Assembly (NCBI RefSeq): GCF_031010175.1
Contig: NZ_JAUAMB010000001.1
Coordinates: 299,856-363,855, forward strand
Length of the DNA: 64,000 nucleotides
Direction of reading: 5' to 3'
Source: Halomonas sp. SpR1
GTDB lineage: Bacteria; Pseudomonadota; Gammaproteobacteria; Pseudomonadales; Halomonadaceae
Shown: in pieces, positions 36,821-46,542 of the stretch
How positions within the stretch are numbered: position 1 is the stretch's first letter
Layout of the letters: every line of letters begins with the position of its first letter
Program-made: the position numbers and the translations under genes
The notes under the pieces: model-generated
The model's database searches: none
What the model saw: only the letters and a program-made list of their open reading frames with translations
Told to the model about the DNA's origin: nothing

Positions 36821-39202
36821 TTAGCCGCGCAGCTCCGCATCCAGCTTGACACGCACTTGTGTCACAATTGAATCAACCAACTGATTGATTTCTTCGTCGT
36901 TTAGCGTGCGCGATGGATGCTGCCAGGTCAAGCCCAATGCGATACTCTTGTGCCCTTCGGCTACGCCTTTACCCGCATAGACATCGAATAGTTTGATATC
37001 TTGCAGATACTCCCCCGCTTGTTGCTTGGCACAATCCAGCAGCGCCTGCACAGGAGTAGCCTCTTTGAGTATAAACGCCAAATCACGGCGCACCTCAGGA
37101 AAACGCGAAAGCGGCTCAAAAGCGGGAATCCGTCCTTGGCTGAGCACATCCAGGCGCACTTCAAACAGCACGGCATCCATTTTTAAGCCAAGCATCGCGC
37201 GCACCTGCGGGTGCAGGGTGCCAATCCAGCCAGCGGGCTTTCCGCAATGCAGTAGCTGGGCACTCTGGCCGGGGTGCAGCGCCGGGTGCTCAGCAGGCTC
37301 AAAGCGCCATGCATCGGCGTCCCCGCCCAAGGCTAGGAGACTTTCTAAATCGCCTTTTAGATCATAGAAATCTACCCGATCTTTCGCATCACTCCAGCCC
37401 TCGGCCTCACGGGAACCGCATACCAAAGCGCCGAGCATCGGTACTTGTGACAACGCATCCAACTCTCCGTTAAAGACCAACCCGGTCTCAAACAGCCGCA
37501 CGCGGGTTTGCTGGCGGTTAAGGTTGTACTCCATGGCACGCACCAAACCGGGAAACAGGCTCGCGCGCATCACCGACAGGTCAGCAGAGATAGGGTTAGC
37601 CAGCACAGGGCTTACCGCATCAGGCAGCATGGTCGCTTGCAGCTCGGGAGCCACGAAACTGTAGGTAACCGCCTCCTGAAAACCTCGCGCCACCATCTGA
37701 CGGCGCAGCCGTGCCTGGGTGAGCGTTGCTTCATCCGCGGAGCGCAGCGCCAAGCGTGCCGCGGGGCGACGCACCGGCAAATTATTGTAGCCGTGGATAC
37801 GCGCGACTTCTTCAATCAGGTCTTCTTCGATGGCCAGGTCAAAACGCCAGCTTGGCGCAGTCACCGCCCAACCGGCATCCTGTACGCTGACATCAAGCCC
37901 TAGACGTTGCAGAATATCGGTCACATCATCACTATCCAGGGCCTTGGAAAGCGCCTTTTCCAAACGCGCACTGCGTAACAGAATCGCGCGCTCTGCAGGC
38001 ATATGCTCAGCACTTTGAGCCTCAACAACAGGGCCAGCCTGACCACCGCAGATCTCAATCAAAAGCTGTGTGGCACGCTCGACGGCGACTGGCGTCAACT
38101 GCGGATCAACACCACGCTCAAAGCGATGCGATGCATCGGTATGCAGCCCGTAGGATCGCGCTTGCCCCGCAATGGCAAGTGGTGTGAAGAAAGCCGATTC
38201 CAGGAAAATAGTCTGAGTATTCTGATTAACGCCGGAGTTTTCCCCCCCCATCACCCCTGCCATGGCTAGCGGGCCGGAATGATCGGCAATCACCAGTGTT
38301 TCAGGACGCAGCTCCACTTCATTTCCGTCCAGCAGCGTCAGCTTCTCGCCTGGCTTGGCCATGCGCACAACCATGCCGCCTTGCAGGTTGTCACGATCAA
38401 AGGCGTGCATCGGCTGGCCTAATTCCAGCATGACGTAGTTGGTAATATCCACCACCGGGTCAATAGAGCGCACACCACTACGGCGCAACCGTTCGACCAT
38501 CCACAGTGGCGTTTCAGCCTTAACATTAACGCCTTTGATTACGCGGCCAATATAGCGAGGGCACTGCTCCGAGGCCTCAATGCTAACCGCAAAGCTATCG
38601 TCAACCTCAGCCGCCACCGGTGCTATTGCCGGCCCACTAACCGGCAAGCGGTTAAGTACGCCGACTTCACGCGCCATCCCTTTAATACTTAGGCAATCGC
38701 CACGATTAGGCGTCAGGTCGACCTCAATGGTCATGTCATTAAGGTGCATGAACTCTCGGAAATCGACACCCACTGGCGCTGAAGCCGACAGCACCAGAAT
38801 GCCCGGCGACGTCTCCTCTTCAAGCCCCAGCTCGGAGGCAGAACAGATCATCCCCCGCGATTCAACGCCGCGCAGTTTGGCTTTTTTGATCTTGAAGTCA
38901 CCCGGCAGCACGCCGCCTACCTGGGCAAAGGGAACTTTCTGGCCAACGTCCACATTGGGCGCCCCGCAGACAACCTGCACAGGCTCGCCACTGCCGTCAT
39001 CCACGCTGCACACATTGAGCTTATCTGCGTCAGGGTGCTTCTCTTTGCTCAGCACCTCAGCCACCACCACGCCGCTGAAGGGCGCAGCGACCGCTTCAAC
39101 AGCGTCGACCTCCAAGCCCGCCATGGTGATTTGGTCGGCCATTGCCTGGGTTTCAAGCTGCGGCGATACCCACTCACGCAGCCATTGTTCTGAAAATTTC
39201 AT
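36821..39202 (-). CDS. pheT: phenylalanyl-tRNA synthetase beta chain
   Basis: 793 residues, the usual length. The N-terminal EMAP/tRNA-binding domain includes KHPDADKLNVCSVD (about residues 55-68). The B3/4 editing domain, the B5 domain near PTWR-like APSWRFDLAIEEDLIEEVAR, and the C-terminal ferredoxin-like anticodon domain with RFPEVRRDLAFIL are all present. It forms the alpha2-beta2 enzyme with PheS. It starts 26 bp after pheS. Confidence 0.96.
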   Translation of the reverse strand: MKFSEQWLREWVSPQLETQAMADQITMAGLEVDAVEAVAAPFSGVVVAEVLSKEKHPDADKLNVCSVDDGSGEPVQVVCGAPNVDVGQKVPFAQVGGVLPGDFKIKKAKLRGVESRGMICSASELGLEEETSPGILVLSASAPVGVDFREFMHLNDMTIEVDLTPNRGDCLSIKGMAREVGVLNRLPVSGPAIAPVAAEVDDSFAVSIEASEQCPRYIGRVIKGVNVKAETPLWMVERLRRSGVRSIDPVVDITNYVMLELGQPMHAFDRDNLQGGMVVRMAKPGEKLTLLDGNEVELRPETLVIADHSGPLAMAGVMGGENSGVNQNTQTIFLESAFFTPLAIAGQARSYGLHTDASHRFERGVDPQLTPVAVERATQLLIEICGGQAGPVVEAQSAEHMPAERAILLRSARLEKALSKALDSDDVTDILQRLGLDVSVQDAGWAVTAPSWRFDLAIEEDLIEEVARIHGYNNLPVRRPAARLALRSADEATLTQARLRRQMVARGFQEAVTYSFVAPELQATMLPDAVSPVLANPISADLSVMRASLFPGLVRAMEYNLNRQQTRVRLFETGLVFNGELDALSQVPMLGALVCGSREAEGWSDAKDRVDFYDLKGDLESLLALGGDADAWRFEPAEHPALHPGQSAQLLHCGKPAGWIGTLHPQVRAMLGLKMDAVLFEVRLDVLSQGRIPAFEPLSRFPEVRRDLAFILKEATPVQALLDCAKQQAGEYLQDIKLFDVYAGKGVAEGHKSIALGLTWQHPSRTLNDEEINQLVDSIVTQVRVKLDAELRG

Positions 39203-39228
39203 GGTTGATCCTGTATTCGGCGGCGGTC

Positions 39229-40263
<1,035 letters not shown>

Positions 40264-40317
40264 TTAAGCGGTGTCCATCGGTAAAGATGGCGTGGCACGT
40301 TGAAGGTGACAAAAAAA

Positions 40318-40345
40318 CAGGGGAAGAGCGGCTGCTCTTCCCCTG
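40318..40345 (-). terminator. strong terminator/attenuator between rplT and pheS
   Basis: CAGGGGAAGAGC and GCTCTTCCCCTG form a perfect 12-bp stem with a four-base loop, followed on the leftward strand by T7. It lies 62 bp after the rplT stop and 69 bp before the pheS start. It may end the thrS-infC-rpmI-rplT transcript, or attenuate read-through into pheST as in E. coli. Confidence 0.9.
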
Positions 40346-40407
40346 GATGGGTCACTCTGAAATGACCTCAGGCACGTAACACGGGCAAACGCCCCGTGCA
40401 TACTACC

Positions 40408-40761
40408 TTATTGGGCAGCCTTGGCTTTTTCCACGATGGCGGCAAATGCAGCCTTCTCGTGAACTGCCAAATCGGCCAATACTTTACGGTCGATTTCGAT
40501 ACCGGCTTTCTTAAGGCCACCTACAAAGCGGCTGTAAGACATACCGTTGACGCGCGCACCGGCGTTAATACGCTGGATCCAAAGCGCGCGGAACTGGCGC
40601 TTACGGTTGCGACGGTCACGGTAAGCGTACTGACCGGCTTTAATAACGGCTTGCTTGGCAACGCGGAAAACGCGCGAACGGGCACCGTAGTAACCTTTGG
40701 CAAGCTTCAATACTTTTTTATGGCGACGACGCGCTACTACGCCACGTTTAACTCGAGTCAT
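40408..40761 (-). CDS. rplT: 50S ribosomal protein L20
   Basis: 117 residues, strongly basic, with [20 protein letters not shown] at the N-terminus and [20 protein letters not shown] in the globular part. It is an assembly protein for the large subunit and, in E. coli, a translational repressor of rpmI-rplT. It lies 64 bp after rpmI. Confidence 0.97.
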   Translation of the reverse strand: MTRVKRGVVARRRHKKVLKLAKGYYGARSRVFRVAKQAVIKAGQYAYRDRRNRKRQFRALWIQRINAGARVNGMSYSRFVGGLKKAGIEIDRKVLADLAVHEKAAFAAIVEKAKAAQ

Positions 40762-40825
40762 AACACACTCCTGACTTTAAGGCTGAGGCAAAAAAATTGT
40801 GCGCTCAGAAAAACGAAATCCCGAC

Positions 40826-41020
40826 TTACAGATTCGGCAGCATACGCTGGATAAGCGCTTTGTCGGACGCGTGGATCTGCTTCATTCCACGCAGCTGACG
40901 CTTACGCTTGGTCGACTTCTTGGTCAAGATGTGGCTACGAAAAGACTGCTTGTGCTTAAAGCCATTAGCCGTCTTCTTAAAGCGCTTGGCAGCGCCACTG
41001 TTGCTTTTGATTTTCGGCAT
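40826..41020 (-). CDS. rpmI: 50S ribosomal protein L35
   Basis: 64 residues, basic, beginning [20 protein letters not shown] and ending RMLPNL, as expected for L35. It lies between infC and rplT in the conserved infC-rpmI-rplT order. Confidence 0.97.
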   Translation of the reverse strand: MPKIKSNSGAAKRFKKTANGFKHKQSFRSHILTKKSTKRKRQLRGMKQIHASDKALIQRMLPNL

Positions 41021-41102
41021 GAGGAAAACTCCGCTCGATATTTTTTAGAAAACCCAGGGCCGACCACCGGTTTAACGGTAGCCCGTTGACATCGCCGTTG
41101 GA

Positions 41103-41642
41103 TCACTTCTTCTTCGGGGCAATAATCATGATCATTTGGCGGCCTTCCATTTTCGGAAAAGCCTCTACCACTCCGATCTCTTCCAGGTCTGCCGCGATCC
41201 TTTCCATCAGCTTGCGGCCGATGTCCTGATGCGCCATTTCACGACCACGGAAGCGCAGTGTGACTTTGCCCTTGTCACCACCTTCCAGAAAGCGCGTCAG
41301 GTTTTTAAGCTTGACCTGATAATCGCCTTCATCGGTGCCAGGACGGAATTTAACTTCCTTAACCTGGATTTGCTTCTGCTTCTTCTTTTGAGCCGCTTTC
41401 TGCTTCTTGGTCTCAAAAACGAACTTGCCGTAATCCATAATCTTACAGACGATGGGGTCGGCATTCGAAATTTGTACGAGATCTAAGCTTTCAGATTCAG
41501 CACGCTCTAGCGCTTCGGTGGTGGGCACGACACCCAACTGCTCACCGTCGCTACCTATTAGACGCACTTCTTCTTCGACAATTCGCTCGTTCATTGGTGG
41601 GCGTTTGTCTGCTGGACGCCCGCGCTGGTTGCTTCTCTTGAT
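41103..41642 (-). CDS. infC: translation initiation factor IF-3, with AUC start codon
   Basis: Starting at ATC (41642-41640) the product is 179 residues, matching the usual 180. The codon lies eight bases after GGAG in the sequence TAAGGAG, itself overlapping the thrS stop. The first ATG in frame (41594) has no ribosome site and would remove a basic N-terminus ([15 protein letters not shown]) typical of IF-3. The N-domain has [15 protein letters not shown] and the C-domain [16 protein letters not shown]-3 rejects non-canonical start codons, so an AUU or AUC start lets it repress its own synthesis. This is well established for E. coli AUU; AUC here is read directly from the sequence. Confidence 0.93.
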   Translation of the reverse strand: MKRSNQRGRPADKRPPMNERIVEEEVRLIGSDGEQLGVVPTTEALERAESESLDLVQISNADPIVCKIMDYGKFVFETKKQKAAQKKKQKQIQVKEVKFRPGTDEGDYQVKLKNLTRFLEGGDKGKVTLRFRGREMAHQDIGRKLMERIAADLEEIGVVEAFPKMEGRQMIMIIAPKKK

Positions 41643-41654
41643 CGTTCCGTCTCC

Positions 41655-43577
41655 TTAGGCAATTGACGATGTCGCCAGGGCTGCTCTCTCGGCAGTATGG
41701 CGTTCAATGAATTCATCGACCGTCATTGTACCGAGGTTTTCGCCGCTGCGTGTTCGCACGGCCACTGAGTCAGCTTCGACTTCCTTATCTCCCACCACAA
41801 GGAGATAGGGAACTTTCTGTAACGTATGCTCACGGATTTTAAAGCCGATCTTCTCGTTCCTCAAGTCCGCTTTAACACGCAAACCACTTTTTTGCAGGCG
41901 ATTCTCTAATTCAAGCGCATATTCACGCTGTGAATCGGTGATAGTCATGACAACCGCCTGCTGAGGCGCCAACCATAATGGCATAGCGCCAGCATAATGT
42001 TCAATCAAGATGCCAATGAAGCGCTCCATGGAGCCAACAATAGCACGATGCAGCATCACCGGCGACTTACGTTGCCCCTCTTCAGTGACATATTGGGCTC
42101 CAAGGCGCTCTGGCATCATAAAATCGACCTGCATAGTACCAACCTGCCATTCGCGACCCAGGCAATCTTTCATGTGGTACTCGATCTTGGGGCCATAGAA
42201 CGCACCTTCGCCAGGAAGTTCCTGCCATTCAACGCCACAGCTTTTTAATGCACTGCGCAACGCATCTTCTGCACGATCCCAAACCTCATCACTGCCAATG
42301 CGTTTTTCTGGGCGAAGAGCAATTTTAATAGCAATATCGTCAAAGCCGAAATCGCTATACACCTTCAGCGCCTGGCGATGAAAATCAGTTACTTCAGGCT
42401 CAACTTGGGCTTCTGTACAAAAAACATGGCCATCATCCTGGGTAAATGCCCGCACACGCATGATGCCGTGCAAAGCACCTGATGGCTCGTTACGGTGGCA
42501 ACCACCGAACTCACCAAAACGAACAGGCAGTTCACGGTAGCTGCGCAAGCCGGAATTAAACACCTGAACGTGCCCTGGGCAGTTCATCGGTTTAAGGGCA
42601 TACTCACGCTTTTCAGACTCAGTAAAGAACATGCCGTCCGCGTAGTTATCCCAGTGCCCTGATTTCTTCCAAAGCGATACGTCCATAATCTGGGGACAGC
42701 GTATTTCTTGATAGCCACCCTCTTTGTAGACGCCGCGCATATATTGTTCGATCTGTTGCCATAGCGCCCAGCCATTTGGGTGCCAGAATATCATTCCCGG
42801 CGCCTCTTCCTGCATGTGAAAGAGATCCAGACGACGAGCCAGCTTACGATGATCGCGCTTCTCTGCTTCTTCAAGACGCTTTACATAAGCTTTAAGCTGT
42901 TTTTTATCGCCCCATGCAGTGCCATAGATACGCGTTAGCATGGTGTTAGCCGCGTCACCACGCCAATAGGCGCCTGCCAGCTTGGTAAGTTTGAAGGCCT
43001 TTAAGTGGCGGGTATTCGGCACGTGCGGCCCGCGGCACATGTCAACATACTCTTCATGATGATAAAGCCGGATTGTCGCGTCATCGGGGATATCGCGCAC
43101 TATCTCCTGCTTATAAGGTTCATCACGATGCAAAAAAGTTAGCATTGCCTGGTCGCGATCAACATACTCGCGCACCACATCGTACTCGCGCTCTATCAGT
43201 GACTGCATACGCGCTTCAATGGCTTCCAGGTCTTCGGGTGTAACCGATTGACCAAACTCAATATCGTAGTAGAAACCATCTTCGATAACCGGGCCGATGG
43301 CCATTTTAGCCTCGGGGTACATCTGCTTAACCGCATGACCGACGAGGTGGGCGCAGGAGTGACGGATAATCTCCAGGCCTTCAGGGTCACGTGCGGTGAT
43401 GATAGCCACTTCCGCATCTTGCTCAATCAGGTCAGCGGCATCCACCAACACGCCATCGATTTTCCCAGCAACACAGGCCTTAACCAAACCAGGGCCAATG
43501 GATTCTGCAAGCTGCATAATGGTCAGCGGTGCTTCAAACGTTCTTTGGCTGCCGTCGGGCAGAGTAACAATAGGCAT
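41655..43577 (-). CDS. thrS: threonyl-tRNA synthetase
   Basis: 640 residues with the full architecture: an N-terminal TGS domain ([17 protein letters not shown]), an editing domain carrying [13 protein letters not shown] and the later CRGPHVPNT, and a class II catalytic core with motif 2 [19 protein letters not shown] (read in part). The zinc cysteine is in [10 protein letters not shown], and the anticodon-binding domain follows from about residue 535. It charges tRNA-Thr and edits mischarged serine. The upstream hairpin resembles the E. coli autoregulatory operator. Confidence 0.97.
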   Translation of the reverse strand: MPIVTLPDGSQRTFEAPLTIMQLAESIGPGLVKACVAGKIDGVLVDAADLIEQDAEVAIITARDPEGLEIIRHSCAHLVGHAVKQMYPEAKMAIGPVIEDGFYYDIEFGQSVTPEDLEAIEARMQSLIEREYDVVREYVDRDQAMLTFLHRDEPYKQEIVRDIPDDATIRLYHHEEYVDMCRGPHVPNTRHLKAFKLTKLAGAYWRGDAANTMLTRIYGTAWGDKKQLKAYVKRLEEAEKRDHRKLARRLDLFHMQEEAPGMIFWHPNGWALWQQIEQYMRGVYKEGGYQEIRCPQIMDVSLWKKSGHWDNYADGMFFTESEKREYALKPMNCPGHVQVFNSGLRSYRELPVRFGEFGGCHRNEPSGALHGIMRVRAFTQDDGHVFCTEAQVEPEVTDFHRQALKVYSDFGFDDIAIKIALRPEKRIGSDEVWDRAEDALRSALKSCGVEWQELPGEGAFYGPKIEYHMKDCLGREWQVGTMQVDFMMPERLGAQYVTEEGQRKSPVMLHRAIVGSMERFIGILIEHYAGAMPLWLAPQQAVVMTITDSQREYALELENRLQKSGLRVKADLRNEKIGFKIREHTLQKVPYLLVVGDKEVEADSVAVRTRSGENLGTMTVDEFIERHTAERAALATSSIA

Positions 43578-43598
43578 TCAGATTCCTTGAGCGCAGTG

Positions 43599-43619
43599 GT
43601 GATCCATACCAAGGATCAC
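43599..43619 (-). promoter_or_regulatory. candidate thrS operator: tRNA-Thr(GGU) anticodon-arm mimic
   Basis: On the thrS strand GTGATCC-TTGGTAT-GGATCAC forms a perfect 7-bp stem with a seven-base loop. Aligned to a tRNA anticodon loop, this gives U at 33, GGU at 34-36 and A at 37, the anticodon for ACC/ACU threonine codons. GGU lies at -33 to -31 from the ATG, and the AAGGA ribosome site lies between the hairpin and the start. E. coli ThrRS represses its own mRNA by binding an anticodon-like arm in this place. Confidence 0.7.
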
Positions 43620-43700
43620 ATTTCGCTATCAATGGTCTTGGGGAGGTGCAAAACTAAAACAGCGGCAAGATTAGCAGAATTGCTGACTGCTTAAAATAAA

Positions 43701-43724
43701 AACGGGAGGCATAAGCCTCCCGTT
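43701..43724 (-). terminator. terminator after OmpA-like lipoprotein gene
   Basis: AACGGGAGGC-ATAA-GCCTCCCGTT is a perfect 10-bp stem. On the leftward strand it is followed by TTTATTTT, giving a good Rho-independent terminator 66 bp after the stop of the gene at 43791 and just upstream of the thrS leader. Confidence 0.9.
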
Positions 43725-43790
43725 TCTTTATCCGTGAATTGCAGCTAGCCTTTTATAAACCAATCAGCAAAACCCGGGTGATAAGTGAAC

Positions 43791-44663
43791 TTAGTTCCAC
43801 TCATCCAGTTCAACACGACGGTTCTGGAAACGACCTTCTTCAGTCTCATTAGAGGCGATCGGGCGCTCTTCACCGTAACCTACCGCACGCATGCGGTTAG
43901 AGGCTACGCCGCGGCTTGCAAGGTAAGACGCAACAGACTGGGCACGCTCTTGTGACAAGTTTTTGTTGTACTCGTCAGAACCGCGTGAATCAGTATGGCC
44001 TTCAATGCTTACGCGAACATCAGGGTTGTTCACCAAACGTTCGGCAACGCCGTTCAGCACATTCTGAGCGTTGGGAGTTAACTGAGCAGAGTCAAACTCG
44101 AAGTTAACATCCTGTAGAACAACGCTATCCGGGCAACCCAAGGCGTTAACTTCTACGCCAGCAGGGGTATTCGGGCACTGATCGCGGTAGTCCGGCACGC
44201 CGTCGTTATCGGAGTCAAGCGGGCAACCATTGGCATTCACTTCAACGCCAGCGGGTGTGCCTGGGCACTGATCACGGTAGTCCGGCACGCCGTCACCGTC
44301 AGAATCTAGCGGGCAGCCTTCGGCGTCAACAGCAACACCAGCGGGCACTTCGCCGTAGCTCGGGCACTGGGGTGCAACCGGCTCAGGGGTGCGATCGGCG
44401 CATAGCAGTCCGCCGATCGCAGCACCAGCTGCGGCACCAGTAGCAGCGCCGCTCTCTTCATCAGAACTACTGCTGGTGGCGTAGCCAATGCTGCCACCGA
44501 TCAAACCGCCGGCTAGACCACATACTGCCGGGTGCTGGTACCAGCTACGGTCACTGCTGCTAGCGCTTGCTTGGCCGGAAGACTGTGAGGCCGAGCTGGC
44601 ACAGCCAGAAAGGCCAACTACCAGTGCAGAACCGATTAGCAAGCCAGTCGTTGATTTTTTCAT
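43791..44663 (-). CDS. OmpA-family outer membrane lipoprotein with TSP3-type repeats
   Basis: 290 residues from MKKSTTG at 44663. The lipobox VGLSGC gives a lipidated cysteine at 21. A glycine-zipper-like segment (about 46-88, with GLAGGLIGGSIGYA) is followed by 2.4 copies of a 30-residue repeat at 107-178, each holding the calcium-type DSDGDGVPDYRDQCP motif. The C-terminal OmpA domain (about 185-290) carries the peptidoglycan-binding SIEGHTDSRGSDEYN and LSQERAQSVASYL. The protein should tether the outer membrane to peptidoglycan. It is a single-gene unit with its own terminator. Confidence 0.92.
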   Translation of the reverse strand: MKKSTTGLLIGSALVVGLSGCASSASQSSGQASASSSDRSWYQHPAVCGLAGGLIGGSIGYATSSSSDEESGAATGAAAGAAIGGLLCADRTPEPVAPQCPSYGEVPAGVAVDAEGCPLDSDGDGVPDYRDQCPGTPAGVEVNANGCPLDSDNDGVPDYRDQCPNTPAGVEVNALGCPDSVVLQDVNFEFDSAQLTPNAQNVLNGVAERLVNNPDVRVSIEGHTDSRGSDEYNKNLSQERAQSVASYLASRGVASNRMRAVGYGEERPIASNETEEGRFQNRRVELDEWN

Positions 44664-45009
44664 GCAAGACTCCTTCTTGATCCAATGCTGAAATGGCCTT
44701 AAGTGACCAAATCTATCCAATGCTTCTTATTGCGAGAGCATCCATTTTTCGCCTGTTCTGTGTCACCAGTTTTGCACCAAGCTATCAGTACAAGCTATCA
44801 GTACTAGTACCTGTGTACTAAATGCTCAGCACCCAGTGAACACAAAACGGTGTGCCTATCATTAACGCCTAAGCGCTAAAAGGCAACAATGCCAAGATAT
44901 CAACTTCTTGCCAATACCGACATACTTCAGCATAGCAAAATTGCCGCGATGGTCACTAAAAATTAGTTTGCTATGCTTTTGCGCGGCCAAAACCGCTCAA
45001 AACCAGTAA
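44664..45009. other. 346-bp intergenic region upstream of OmpA-like gene
   Basis: No frame, RNA gene or strong terminator is recognisable. It contains the promoter of the OmpA-like gene and the end of the DUF2489 transcript. A 13-bp tandem duplication AAGCTATCAGTAC lies at 44779-44804, followed by the palindrome GTACTAGTAC (44801-44810). Confidence 0.7.
44779..44804. repeat. 13-bp tandem duplication
   Basis: AAGCTATCAGTAC occurs twice head to tail, and the second copy merges with the self-complementary GTACTAGTAC. It lies about 115-140 bp upstream of the OmpA-like start codon. Confidence 0.8.
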
Positions 45010-45477
45010 TCAATGCAGCGCGTTTTTACCTTGGGCACGCCATTTCAGCACTGCCCTAGCAGCTTCCAATACGGCTTCGCGCATATCATCTTCCGCCTTC
45101 AAGCGCTCTTTGTCTTCTTGCATACGTTCTCTAGCGGTCAGTTGCTGACGCGCGGAGTGCGTATTCAGGTGTTGAGTACGGTTGTAATGCTCGGCAAACG
45201 CCTGAAATTCAGTGCGTTCCGTTAAACTAGGGTCAATGATCTCTAATAGCACCTTGCAACGCCAAGCGCCCTCGGTAATATCAACCTGCTCCTGAACCAG
45301 CGCGCTCGCAACATAATCGAGGTTTTCTAAGCTATTTTGTTGAGCACGAGCATCTTCATCGCGTCGATAAGCTTCTCTGCGGCTGACCTCTTTACGTAAC
45401 GACCATGCGTAGAAGCATAGCCCTATAACCACTGCAATCGCCACGGCCAGTAGTACCAGCGCTACCGTTGAGTTCAT
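45010..45477 (-). CDS. DUF2489-type membrane-anchored protein
   Basis: 155 residues from the ATG at 45477, four bases after GAGGAG; an earlier in-frame start would add MRSC. One N-terminal membrane helix (about residues 4-25) precedes a charged, helical cytoplasmic region with ALVQEQVDITEGAWRCKVLL (about 58-77), the part I associate with DUF2489, and a coiled-coil-like C-terminus rich in Arg, Lys and Glu. Function is unknown. It stands alone between the OmpA-like gene and cyoE. Confidence 0.75.
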   Translation of the reverse strand: MNSTVALVLLAVAIAVVIGLCFYAWSLRKEVSRREAYRRDEDARAQQNSLENLDYVASALVQEQVDITEGAWRCKVLLEIIDPSLTERTEFQAFAEHYNRTQHLNTHSARQQLTARERMQEDKERLKAEDDMREAVLEAARAVLKWRAQGKNALH

Positions 45478-45610
45478 GCAACTCCTCATTAAGCGAATAA
45501 ATTACTTGACGAAAATTGTACACCCTTATACCACCATTAGGCCAACAGCATCCAGACTTGTCTTCCTCTCTGGCTGAATGCCTGCCCCTAGGATCACTTT
45601 ATACGCTGGA

Positions 45611-46528
45611 TTACCAGACCAGCGCCGCAGCGTAGTGATCGAGTAGTAGTGCCCCGAAAACCCCCAACAGGTAGCGAATCGAGAACCAAAATGCGCCGAT
45701 AGGGGCAGCGAAATCCTGTCCACGCCACACTCGCCAATTCCAGACCATAAAGCGTGCATTCAGACACACCACGATAAACAGGTAAAGCGCGCCACTCATA
45801 CCTATCATCACCGGCAATAATGTCGCTAACACAGTTAACCATCCATACAGCCAAATCTGCAGCCGTGTAAAAGGGATACCATGAGTAACAGGCAACATGG
45901 GAATCCCCGCGCGCGCATAATCATCGCGCTTATGAATGGCCAGCGCCCAGAAGTGTGGCGGTGTCCAAGCAAAAATAATCAGCATCAGCAGTAGCGGCTC
46001 AGGGGTGATTTGACCAGTGATTGCGACCCATCCCAAGAGTGGCGGTGCCGCGCCAGCCACTCCCCCTATAACGATATTTTGTGGTGTAGCCCGCTTTAGA
46101 AAAGCGGTATAAATCAACGCATAACCAATCAGTGAGGCAAAGGTTAGCACAGCCGTTAAGTGGTTAACCTGCCATGCCAATAACGCAACACCCGCGACAG
46201 ACAGCAAGCACGCCCAAGCTATGGCGATCGCCACGGGTAGTCGTTTGCTTGCCACTGGGCGGCGAGATGTTCGCGTCATTACCGCATCCAAGTGACGGTC
46301 GATGACATGATTAAAAGCAGCTGCACCGCAAGAGGCCAAACCTATACCGGCTAGACCGAAGGTGACACTCGTCAACGCTGGTAGACCTGGGGTGGCTAAA
46401 GCCATCCCTACGGCGGTACATACCAACATAACCGCCACCACTTTAAGCTTGCACAGGCCTAGTAGTTCTTTCCAGCCCCACACCATAGAAGGCAGTGCCG
46501 TGGGTAGCGTCATTGTTATATTTCGCAT
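45611..46528 (-). CDS. cyoE: protoheme IX farnesyltransferase (heme O synthase)
   Basis: 305 residues with about eight or nine membrane helices. The UbiA-family aspartate motifs are FNHVIDRHLDAVMTRTSRRP (read at about residues 73-92) and the later IHKRDDYARAGIPMLP. It adds a farnesyl group to heme B to make heme O, which CtaA, encoded directly upstream, turns into heme A. In this context it is the CtaB-type enzyme of the aa3 oxidase operon. It is the last gene of the cox unit. Confidence 0.93.
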   Translation of the reverse strand: MRNITMTLPTALPSMVWGWKELLGLCKLKVVAVMLVCTAVGMALATPGLPALTSVTFGLAGIGLASCGAAAFNHVIDRHLDAVMTRTSRRPVASKRLPVAIAIAWACLLSVAGVALLAWQVNHLTAVLTFASLIGYALIYTAFLKRATPQNIVIGGVAGAAPPLLGWVAITGQITPEPLLLMLIIFAWTPPHFWALAIHKRDDYARAGIPMLPVTHGIPFTRLQIWLYGWLTVLATLLPVMIGMSGALYLFIVVCLNARFMVWNWRVWRGQDFAAPIGAFWFSIRYLLGVFGALLLDHYAAALVW

Positions 46529-46542
46529 GGCATGCTTCCCTT

